A DNA stretch of 64,000 nt from Tachypleus tridentatus. Taxonomy: Eukaryota > Arthropoda > Merostomata > Xiphosura > Limulidae. This document shows positions 13,201-25,200 of this stretch, piece by piece (the stretch's first letter is position 1; every line of letters begins with the position of its first letter). The translations under genes and the position numbers were made by a program. Location of the stretch: positions 68,873,558 to 68,937,557 of the forward strand of contig NC_134825.1 in the NCBI RefSeq assembly GCF_004210375.1. The letters run 5' to 3'. The notes under the pieces were generated by a model that was not told where the DNA came from, searched no databases, and saw only the letters and a program-made list of their open reading frames with translations.

Positions 13201-16200
13201 TCTACTCACAAAAAACTATCTTTATCTTCTTTCTGTCCTCTAAGCAATGCTAAACAATGCATGCTCAGCACACCAGTCTATATACCCCATTAATTGTGTA
13301 CCATATTTGAACACATACAAGCCATGTGACAATCCTCCACCAAAAGTACTGTGTCAACTATATTGAGTGAGAATAGCAGAGGGAGCTAGCTGCACCAAAA
13401 GTACTGTGTAAACTATACTGGTGCAGCTAGCTCCCTCTGCTATTTTCACTCAATCCTTACTTTCTCAATTGGCACGGCCATGTTTAGACATGTTTTTTTC
13501 ATAGGTAGCTACCATTTATGATTGTGCTCCTTGGCCATTTCAAATTATTTTCAAGTTTTATTTTGCTACTTTTTTACTCAATTATTTCAACATTTTTTTT
13601 TTATTTGTTTCTTGTTCCCAAATTACAAGCAATCTTAGTATGAACTCAAGATTCAATATGTCAAATATGGAAATTCCCATTACTACTGCAAATGCCACTG
13701 GTATATGACACTTCAGGAATTGGATTCAACTTCATTTGCACAGGAGGTATAGCCATTAACTTGCATGGAGATAGATTTACACGCTAATCCACTGCTTTCT
13801 TCTTTACAACTGACAGTGTTTCTGAAGAAGAATACAATCAAGAAGATTACTTGGTCTTTTTTTTTTTTTCCTGGCACCTTATTTTGGTCCGTCTCACACT
13901 ACACCTCTTCACAAGCTTTCCACTTTTTAACAGCTCGTTAATCAGGTTGTCAGTTGAGGCATATTCTGGTTTTGCTAAAGACGTTGGTGATTTTGTTAGT
14001 TTTCTTTATTCCTGCTTCAACTGCTTCCCATTCTTCCACTGGACTAGTGGTAAGTTTATCATTTTGTACACTTCCCATCTGGCAAATAGTAAATACACCC
14101 ATGGTAGGTGTGGTTCAAATGCTCTATGTGTAGCTTTCTCTTTCTTTACACGGGGGGAGAACTAAGTATTTCACATCATCAGTGCTCAGACAGTGGTAAG
14201 TTAGACATTTACTGTCCTTTGTATTCTATTAATTTAAATGAACTGTAAATTAAACATTGATTACTACTTTGTTTTCTAAGCAGTTCTAGTCATTTTGCAC
14301 ATTTGTTGATATACTTTGAGGCTACAAAATACATAATATCTATAACTTTATCTATAGATAGTTTGTATGTTACATATTCATTTCTATGAGTCACATTTAA
14401 TTCATTGTTTTATCTGACTCGCCATATTAACTGTGTGCCTTATAATCCTAATTATCATCAGTGTTGGACTTACATGTTCTTTATTGTCTAAGTTAATTTT
14501 GATTAATTATAAGTTAAATATTGATTATCATTTTGTTTCCTTGATAATTTCATTCACTGTACATATTTGTTATCAATCCATACTTTGTGGAATAGGTAAA
14601 TTTAAATGGTTTGTCAGTTCAATATTCATAAATCCTTTGTACACCAGGTATAGTTTGTATATTACATATCATTACTACTAGTAACATCTAATTCATTGTT
14701 CTGTTTGGAGTTTTTCTTTATTATCCAGTATGTGCCTTATAATCCTAATTTTCATAATCATGGGCACAAATTTCTTTTGGCTTTGCTAACTCACTGATGC
14801 ATTTGTTTCTTTCCTATTCATAGAGCTGAACTTTGCTTCAGCTCCTTCTCTTACATACTTATTACTAGAAACCAAGTTCTCTCTATGTAATCTATAATTC
14901 ATGGTTTGTCCCCACACTGTTAATAGTTATTTATTGCTTGAAGTGTTCCAGTTCAGGGCCCTAACGTTTGGACTAACCTTGACTCTTAAATTTTTTGTCA
15001 GGTGGTACTAACTTTTGACTGATATCTTCACTCAATAGGTCTTTACACTTATTATTATGTGGATGACTGGGTCCTATTCGGTTATTTCCATTCACAGTCC
15101 AGAGACGGCACTCTACTGTTAATAAAAGAAGCTGTACAGATGAGATTTTTTCATAAAAAGGGAAAAGTGCATTATTATTCCTGTTCAATTTCACATTCCT
15201 ACCTCAGTTAAGTCCAGCCTTTTCTTCTTTGCCTTTAGGATATGGAGCAAGCAGTTCACAAGGCCATCATCTCACATTCTCTTTTGGAAATGTAGACTTC
15301 CCTGGCAGCTTTTATTTCAATAGAGCATGTTCAAATGCATTCCCTTCTGTGAGAACTCCTAAATCAGTGGAACTTCTACTCAGTTCTCTTGGACCAACCT
15401 TCTATCCTTCACTCCCCCATCAGAACTAACTTGGTTGGGTAGTTTGGCATAAACCAGACTATGGTAAAGATGCTGCTCTCTCTGCCTCAGCCAGATTTAC
15501 ACCTCTTCCCCGACTCTTCTTTGCAGGGTTTGGATGCTTACATCATCTCCCAGGAAATTTCCAGCCTCTGATCAATCAAGGGGTTTTCTCTCTATATTTC
15601 CATTTTGTCAAGCTTTATTTATCCCACTTCCTTCTTCTCCTGCTGGGGAGGGTGGTTATGGTACACTGACAATTACATAATGGCCATTTATAACACCAAA
15701 CACAGGTGGACCAATTACAGATTTCCATACTTTTAGATCCTTGATCTTTTCTGGGCTTACAGTCACCGCATTGTGGTCTTCACTTGCCATATTCCTAGCA
15801 CCCTAAATCTGGTTGCAGAGAGATTACCTTGTCCCAACAAGATTCTTCCCACAAAGTGGTCCCTCAATTCACAAATCTTTCAGTAAGTGTATTAACTGTT
15901 GGGAACACCTCATATATGCCTTCACCATCCATTGGTACACCAAATTTCCTTCTCTTGGGCTCTCATTCCACACCCATTAACTCTGTGGGTGGGTGAATTC
16001 GGTCAAGATTAGAGGTGTCTTCACATCTGTGCTTACCCTCCTGTTTGACTCTGCTCCAGAGTTTTATTCCCATTCCAGCTAGTAATTCTGTATTAGTCGA
16101 CATAGCCATGGCTCTCACTGCTCTGACCTTTACATGTACAACCTCCCTTATCCTTACATCTATCTCGGTCTCTACTTTGTCAACCTCGGTTCAACATTGT

Positions 16201-19200
16201 TCATTCAAACATCACTAATGTCCATCTTTATGCACGGCTTTTATCGGGTGGATTGCCTTAACAAAGGACTGGCTTCACGTGTTGATCATTTTTTCTCCCT
16301 ATCCATAAGACGTTCATTCATGTCCATTTACCAAAAGCAACAGTCTACCTTCCACCTTTGGTCCTTTTGATGTGCTTTCCATTTTTCCCAGTTCCTCACC
16401 TGGTTGTTTGACAAATACTTTTCCACTTCAACCATATATAGCTCTCAGGTAACCTTGCTGAACACCTCCCAGTTTCATAAAGTTTTGTCTTGTCCTGTCA
16501 TTTCCCTCCTTTTCCATTAATTTCAAGTCATTAATCCTATATGTTCTTTTATGTCCTTTCTCATTCTCCCTTTGAGCCTTGGTCTACATGTTACATGTAC
16601 CATCTCTCCTTCAATAGCTATTTACCTGCATCCATCGTTAACGAAATATTTCTGCTATTCACATTCTCCATATCCTATACCATTCCTATTACTTCGTCCT
16701 TTATCCTGACTGGTCTTTACTCCCTAAAAATCTCTGCTAGCTGTGAAGGAGGTTTGAGTATCACACCCATTCACTTACCTTCATCTCCCACACTCTAATT
16801 TTCACTGGCTTCTTTGTCCAGTCCATTTCTTACGGTGTTATATGGTATGTTCTACCTCCTTTTGAAGTTCACGTTCCCAATTTTTTATTCCCTGAAATCC
16901 TTCTGTTTCCCATGATCTATCTCCTGTCAAGATAACTGGTTGAGTTCATCAACTTGTCAGATTTGCATATTTGGACTTATCCATGGAAGATCACCAACTC
17001 CACAATGTTTCTTTTCATCATATTACCATGTTTTTGCTGCTCCCCTTTACTGTCCATTGGAGAAAATTGTTCAAGTTGGAAAGTGGACTACTCCCAATAC
17101 TTTCATTGCTTTTTACCTGCATGATCTGGCTGTATCTTTGTCAGGTGGATATCATTTTCCATCTTGTGGTGATTCTACACTCATTTGTTCACCTTTGAAT
17201 AGGGTAAGCCTCCTCATTTCCTCTCATTTATATATATATATATTTTTCCACTGCAAATTGGATCCTACTTTGTGGCAACTGTTGCATGGTCAGGTATGCT
17301 TTGTCTTTAACACACACTATTTAGTGTTTGCATTGTAATACTCCCTCTAGAGATGAGGTATTCCACAAGACCAATGGTAGCATCCTCAGTATATATATTT
17401 CTAGACATCTGTAAGTTGAACTCAGTTGTGGGCTATGACTCATGGACTTACAGAGCAAAGCAGAAGGGGATTTCTGCCCATCCCTGCCAACCCTTTGACT
17501 AAATATATTGGTGTCAGTCTCCACATTCTCTGGTGTGATGTTCCTCCAGATTCCCCACCATATTTAGTTCACACCTTTTTTCTTTCAGTGGAGCATGAGT
17601 CCTTAACACTTCCAGTATACCATGAAGACTTCCTCCTTAATGCACTGTAAAATTTTATATTACCACATGTATTCATGGTTATACATTTAGTGAAAAGAGG
17701 GAAAAGTTGGTTCCCTTCATTCCATTTTCATCTGGATACTAGTTCCCAAGTGAACAGCTACTAGTAGGTGCAGGACCACCCTATATCTGATTCTCCTCAT
17801 AATACCAGGTTTGGTATTTGCCAATGGTTGTGTGAAGTAGAGACCCCTCTTATTTTTAATTCCAGTTGTACGATATTCTTTTCCTGCTTCCATGGTTGAA
17901 GCTGGGCACTTTGTCTGCATTGTAATACTCGCAGCAGAATGTTCATACATTTGTCATATGGTTGAGCAAATGTTCCAGGACCTCCTCATAATTCTGTTTG
18001 CAAGATGTCTCTTCCCTGTATTTGTGTTTGGGTAAGTTATAATTTCTGCTTGTAATACCAGTTACAGATCTTGTTCTGTTCTTGTAGTTGAGTTAAGGAA
18101 ATGCTATGACCCAATAATGACAGGTATAGTTTGCTACACTTCATGTTCCTTTGGTGGATTTGGAAGATTGCATGGTTTCAGGTGAATGCTCACGTCCTCT
18201 TTGTAATTCCACTATACTCATGTTACACAATACTTTTTTTATCTGTTTTGATACTCAACCTCCTAATGCCAAGGATGAATTATAGAGCCTTGTCTGTCTG
18301 ATTGTGCATCTACATTGCTTATTCAGTTTATATTTTACTATGGATTGCATCTTTCCAACCAAATTGCTCTTTGGAACATCTTTTTTTTTTCCATCCATAT
18401 AAGATTCATTTCCTCCTTCAAGGGCAAAGAGCTTACCTGTTACAGATGTAGAGTGGTATTCCATGTGTGCTTCGCTTTCATTCTGGATGATTTCAATGTT
18501 GAGCACCTTCACCTTTGTAATGTGGGATTCTAACTTTATTGAGAAAAGGTAAGACCACATCAGAAGTTAACATTTTTCTCACACTGGAAATGTATTTCTG
18601 ACAAGTACTTCTTACCCTTCTTCCACACTGTCTGTGTTATGTTTTTCGTCTACCTATTCTCAAAAATGGGAATAGCAGTGGGAGCTAGCTGTACCAATAC
18701 TGGTGGTGTAGCACTATTAGTGGAGAGTAGTCACATGATATGCACATGTTCAAAAATGGCATGAAATTGATGGGGGTATATAGACTAGTGCTCTGAGCAT
18801 TAAAACTTTTTACCAGTGTTTGGAGGGCAAAAATATCGAGACAGCTTTATGTGAAAGAAAGTAAGTATCTACTGGGTTGAAGAAAAGTCAAACACCATCA
18901 AACAAATACAGACACAACATGTATGATTAACTAGCCAGAGTATTTGGTTATTTCCAACTGTGATTGTACAGAAGAAGAAAAGCATGCTCAGGTCCTCCAC
19001 TTATTTTGGATGGCTGAATGCAATAACATGAAGTGACATCTTTCCATTACAGTTAACAGCTGAATGTTTGGATGCATTGGAAAGAGCCTGACAGTTCTAT
19101 ATGTTAAAGTTGGTATTGGTATTTGGATGCTGACAAGTTAAGCTGGATGATGTATATAAATTTCATGTCATACTGTTTGGCCCATCACTTTTCAAAAGGC

Positions 19201-22200
19201 TAATGTAGTTTACACTCAAGGGCAGCAATGGGAGAAGTGTTTGATACATGTTAACAATGTCTTGGTGTTTTGTTGCCTGTTTGAGTCTATGGCTTAGAAC
19301 CTAAAAATAGTATTCCACCATAAAAAACAAAAGGGCAGGCTTGAAACTGAAACCATTAAAATGTGCATTAATGCATATGGAATGAAATATTTTAGTCATA
19401 TTGTTGGTGGAAGTGAAAACTTATGGTTCTTGTTGAAACTTAAGTAATGGAAGATTAACCTCAACCTGCAACCAAATGATAAGTCTGCAGTTTCCTAGGT
19501 CTTAAATCATACTAAAACCAGTTTATGGCCAACTTTTGTAAGATGATAACACCATTGCTTGAGAAATAAAAATAAATTGAGTTTGTAAACATATTACGAT
19601 GCCATGGTTACTGAGATCTAACTTACATGATGTCAGTCTCTTTTAAGTTTTCCAAGTGACAATGTGTTATGATGATAAATATGAATAGCAATATATGTAT
19701 ATAATTATGTGGTTAACACATTCACAATATTACATGAAGTCATTAATGAGTGTTGTATAACACAAATTGATCAATTACCTAATTGTTAACTGTTATTACT
19801 ATACTGGAAGTTATTATTTGAAAGTATCAGTGTGCCTGTTATTTTAATTAATATTTCTAGAAGGTTTCAATCTTGACAGTAAAATATTCAGTAAGTAATG
19901 AACTTTAAAGAAAGATTAAGTACAATGGAGACACACACATTACTGCCTGTTGTTTCCAGTTAAATTAGTGCAAGGTGTGTTGATTGGATCACATTGAATT
20001 ATGTATGAATGGGTGAAATAAATATTACATCAAATGCAATCTTGATGTATCTACTTTTTATTTTATTGTGGTTGAATATTTTTAGTCATGCATATTTTAA
20101 TATTTTATGAGCACAAAGTGCAGCTTAAGATGCATGATAATGCATGCTGTAAATGAACTAGTAGAGAAAAAAGAAGTAACAACTGCAAGGTGAAACTTTG
20201 AAAATTGCACTTAGCTAGCACTAAAACTGGATCTGGAAGAGATCCCAAGGGAGAGATGATGAATAGGTTGGAGTCTTTTATCTCAAGTCAGTCCAGGTGT
20301 GTGAAAACAAGACTTTGTAGTCTCAACCCACTCCTTCCCAACTGGAGTCAGGCACTGTTTATGTAACAACCAAGATGGCATTGGAGGGAATTGTTTTGAT
20401 ACAAAGGATAAGTTGTTTTGGTTATTATCATGGGAGTAGCAACAGAAGTAAACAGCACAGCTGTATCTTTCCTTGACTAACACCACTAATATAGCTCAGA
20501 GACTGAAAAGTTCAAAAGAATTAGGAATGCATATTTTTTACAGGCATATAGGGCACAAGCATACACGAAGTCCATAGAAATGTTGACTGACCGTGGTAAA
20601 CTTTTAATTACTCTGACTCTAAAGACAGTTTTTAGAGAAGAGACATGGTTGTAACTGGACAGTTAGAAACTTCTTTACAACCTACACAACTGGATGATCT
20701 TCTTACCAATTAGAATTCACCTGACTTCTCATTTTCAATCCAGTTTTTTGCCATTTAAGAATGAGTCTTGTGCGTTTAACTTAAAGTACTTATTAAACTG
20801 TACAATGGAAGATAATTATGATAAAAACCAACACACTCACATCATTTTGCTCGGCAAGAGCTAGATATTTCATTGATCCAAAGACTCCTACAAGTGGCCT
20901 CACACTCAATTTAGTATAGTTCATGGAAGAAGATTTGTTACTAGCTGTTGCATAAGACAGACATGATCTGGTCAAATCAGTTATTGAACTGGCTTTGAAA
21001 TCAGTCATGGATCCACCAACAGAACCTAAACACTGCCAGACAAAGTAACCATTGCAGTATCACATAAATCAGTGCAGATCATTACATTAACACCAGTCAA
21101 ATATGTGACAGCTGAGGACTACATCACCACCTGCTGTGACGAAGGAAAAAGGAGTAGAAACTAAGGCATCAGGAGACAGCCTGTCATGAGAATTCCTGTG
21201 GGGAAGGTCCCATTACAATACACTATCTGTCGTGGCCTTACCGTGAATCAGACCACAGTGAGGTCCTTCAGGATAAATGACAGAGCTTCCACCTTGACAG
21301 ATGCCCAAAAAGTGACCATGACTTTCCTGAAACACTACTGAGGTGAAGCATGAGACAACTACACTAGCATCAATTGCTAACCAATAGCATCCATGAATTC
21401 TCTCAGTGACAGTTGAAGAATGATCTTCCCACAACCCCATCCCCTACCTTCACCATTACCCTGATTGTGTTGAAGATCCAGTTACTAAATTGGCACTGCC
21501 AGTAGGTGGCTTGCAAAAGGAATGGGATAAAGAATGACTGTACTGGTGTTCAATGCCACCTTACGAGACGGAAGAGTGTGTTAGCTGTCGATGGAACTGC
21601 CTCAGATCAGGCATGTCTTGGCCTGGCCCAAAAATTCACCAGGAACACCATGGCAGCCAGCTAATGATTCATCACAGTCTTAAAGGTGAGGTAAGTTGGA
21701 CTTCTTACTGCTGTTCTGGCAGGTAAGTATATCTTGTATATTTTCATTTTAAAAGTTGAAAATATTAAGTACCTGTGTTTTTTATGCATTAATTTACTTC
21801 GGTGTTGTATATACAAAGATATATTTGTTACAGTCCTAGTCTTTTTATTTAATATATGTTTAAAAGGATTATTTTACATGTTTTACTATTTCATAGTTGT
21901 AACTACAGTGTCAGTATAACAATTATTTTTGTATATCATTACTGTATTTAAATTTCATGACAGTTTTTCTGTAAGGATTCACTTTATTTTGTGCTTTGTG
22001 AATATTTGTTAGTTATTGTATATTTTTCATACAATATGTAACATTTGTATATTACATTTGTAATATTCTGTTTAAATGACTTGCATTAAAATATGTATAT
22101 TTTTCTTTATCACTACAAGTTTGATTTTGTGTTTTATGGGTATTTTGGAAAATGTATTGTCATAAAAGGGTTTACTTCTCCTTTAGTTCTAAAATACTTC

Positions 22201-25200
22201 AGAAACCCAAAGTAAACAATTTTAAAACTTATATAATCTTGTTATTGTATTAATTGAAGTGTTTATTCTGAAATTGGTTTTGATAAATGAAAAGGCAAGA
22301 AAATAGATTAATATATAATAAAATATTTATCTTTCTACTTTTTTGCTACTTGTGAATCAAAACACTTTTTATCTTGATTTATAACTATATTACTTACAAC
22401 TAATTACCATAAAATATACTAAATGATTCCAATTGATATAAAAATTATTTTACAGTAAGCCTAACTTCACTGTTAATTGATTTTACAAACTAATAAGTTA
22501 TAAGTGACTGAAGCAAAAGTTACATTGAAAGTAAATTATCTGGCATTTGTTTTTGTTTATTAGGAAGGTGTTAAAACATTTTATTATTTATTAGTTTTTT
22601 GTAAAACAAATGAAAAGGTAAGAGACTCACCGATGGGCTTGGTCACCAAGAGAACCAATGAAGACAGCATAAACATTCACTTCAGGGTCAGAAGTCATAA
22701 CATTTGCAAAAGCTCTTGGAGGAATACCATACCGTTCCAGATTTGCATCACTAAGAACAACAACGAAGTGTTCATCTGCTGCTGTTTTTGCAATAGCATT
22801 AATAGCATCCTGAGTAGCTTCCAAAGTGTTGTCTCCACTCATACAGAACTGGGAGTGAGCATGCAACATCTAAAGAGATTATAATTAACATGAAACAAAT
22901 ATTATCCTGATGAATTCTCTAAATCTCACAAATAACCAATTCTTTAGGGTTAACAAATGCAAGATGCCAATAAATTTAAAACTAAGTGGTTTAAATAGAA
23001 CATTCCTAACCTTAAGAATATCAAGGCGTTCTTTGTCATTAGCTGGATATTTTCCTTCAGGAACAAATGGGATGTTTGAGTCTTCTCCCGAATGGCCAAC
23101 AATATCATACTGAAAAGTGGAGTAAGAACTTGTTAGTAACATTTCTCAGCTAAGGAGTATAAAAGCATAAACACTGTTGAACCCTTTCGGTGCTGAATAA
23201 AAAAATAACACAATGAAGAAGTGCCATGTAAAGCACAATAATTTATTATAAATTGTATACAATTTGTGCAGCAGCCCGTCGATAGTCTTTGTGGTTATGA
23301 TAAATCTGATGGCATGGTAAAAAGCACATGGGAATATTGCACTGTTTGCAGAAATAATTAGTCTGCTTTCTTTTCCATCCAGCTGTGTAGCTATAGCTGC
23401 AAACAGTACAATCAGGTTTGTGTTTTTTGTCCTCATATTGTCCAATACAATGTCTTTCCAAGTGCTAACCTTTATCTGTATTTGGTCTTCCTTTTCATTT
23501 GGCTTTGCTGACATATCCCTCCAGCAAATTTTGAATAATCTGCTCTCTGAATAGTCTTGGAGATACCAGGTTTTCACCGTTGCTCTTGCAGTCTGCACAA
23601 TATATTATATATCCGTTAACAAGAGTTACTTCTCTAAGCTGATGGTAAATGGTAAAATACCACTTGATACCTTTGTGTAGATACATAAAGGTTCCAAGCT
23701 TCTGCTCCATGATGTCTACTCCACCCATGTGTTGGTTGTATGTTTCACCAATCAGTGGTTTTCTCACATTTCTGTATCCACCAGGCTCTACTCTGGATCA
23801 AATTCTTTTATCTGTGGTGCCATTTGTGGAAATGGTCGATAAAAAATGCACACATTTAGCATCATGCCAAGCACATGCTACCATATTACCACCACCCATA
23901 AATACCGGCGAATCTCTTTTGCTAAGATACAATCTTGTAGGGTGGATATCTGATGGCATATGTTTCCGTCCAGCCTTAACTGTGCCACATGCCCAAGTTC
24001 CATTCATCTCTAAGTTTTTGAATAAAGAAGGTGAAGAATAAAAGTTGTCCATGAAGACTATATGTCCCTTATTCCAAAACTCCTCCAGTAGATTCAAACA
24101 TATAGTCTGTGACTGAGTGTCCAGCCACATGCACTATGGTATTTTTCCCACAATATGTAATAATTTTTAAAGCATATCCAGATTTGCTTTCACACAATGC
24201 AAATTGTTTGATGCCCCATCTTGTGGATTTTGATGGTAAATACTGTTTGAGATGAACTCTCCATTTGAATTTGATGATACTTTCATCAAAGGACAGCTCA
24301 TGTTGTGGGGCATACACTGCAAGGTATTTTGATTCACAGAGATTCATCAGATCCCGAATTTTTCATAGTGGATCACAATTTGGATCTCCACTGTTTGGCC
24401 GATCATGCTCATTGTTAGCAAAATGCAAAAATGATGTCAGGATTTCGTAATGATCTTGTGGCATTACCTCTGCAAATGGCACACGAGTTAGCCAAAAGAA
24501 GCCCCAGTAATCTTCCAGTTCATGTTTCTGGCACAACCCCATTGCTATTTGTAGTGCAATATATGCTTTGAGTTTATTGACATAGATCTCAATCCATTTC
24601 ATAAAATGGGAGTAAGATGGAAATTCAGTAGTGCAGTCAAAATACTGCAAAGCATATCTATTTGTTTCATTACAAATCAGCTCAAATGCTTCATCAGGAA
24701 AGAAAAGCTTGAAATACTGAAATGGAGTGAAATTTGCTGTATCAATCAGGACTCCAGTGTGAGTGGTAAAAATCTGGCAACCAATAAGATTCAAAATCAT
24801 CAGTGTCACTGTAATATTGCCATGAAAAATTTGGAACCTGGTTTTGGTCTTCAGGTTCATTATCACTTTCAGGGGGAGCTTGGGGCTGTGCTATACTAGC
24901 TGCTCTACCTCTCCTCTGACTTATCCTTGTACCTCTAGACCTCCGGGAATATACACTCCTTGATCGTCCAGGAGAACCATCACTGGAAGTGCTAGGGGCA
25001 TCTACAAAATAAAACAAAAAAACTCTTATACATAGAGATATAGCACTTTTCCAATGTTCCATGTATGTATGTATGTTATATTTATATATTTTTCTATCGA
25101 CAATATATGAAAATGTAGAGAACTAGCCTTGGTCAGACAGTTTATGCAATAAGTTATATGGCCCTAACTACACCATGTGCTTACCTAAAGCAGGGGCAGA

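Larger units (their letters stand above)
13205..18850 (+). mobile_element. Decayed DIRS-like (tyrosine-recombinase) retroelement, copy 1
   Basis: The element is flanked by inverted, not direct, terminal repeats (13262-13450 and 18668-18831), as in the DIRS group. Inside, on the plus strand, are degraded frames. One resembles the RNase H start (near 15500, PDSSLQGLDAYI). The next is the RNase H/post-RH segment near 15775-15950 (VVFTCHIPSTLNLVAERL, then PCPNKILPTKWSLNSQIFQ). The last is a tyrosine-recombinase C-terminus near 17050-17150 (EKIVQVGKWTTPNTFIAFYL). Many stops and frameshifts show it is dead. Boundaries are approximate. Confidence 0.7.

Noticed and set aside
13851..14165. Plus-strand 104-codon ORF as a membrane protein
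   Set aside because: Phe/Leu-rich only because of T tracts; it lies inside the decayed DIRS-like element and has no conserved motif.
23146..24899. Plus-strand ORFs at 23649, 24265 and 24606
   Set aside because: They are antisense shadows of the piggyBac transposase.
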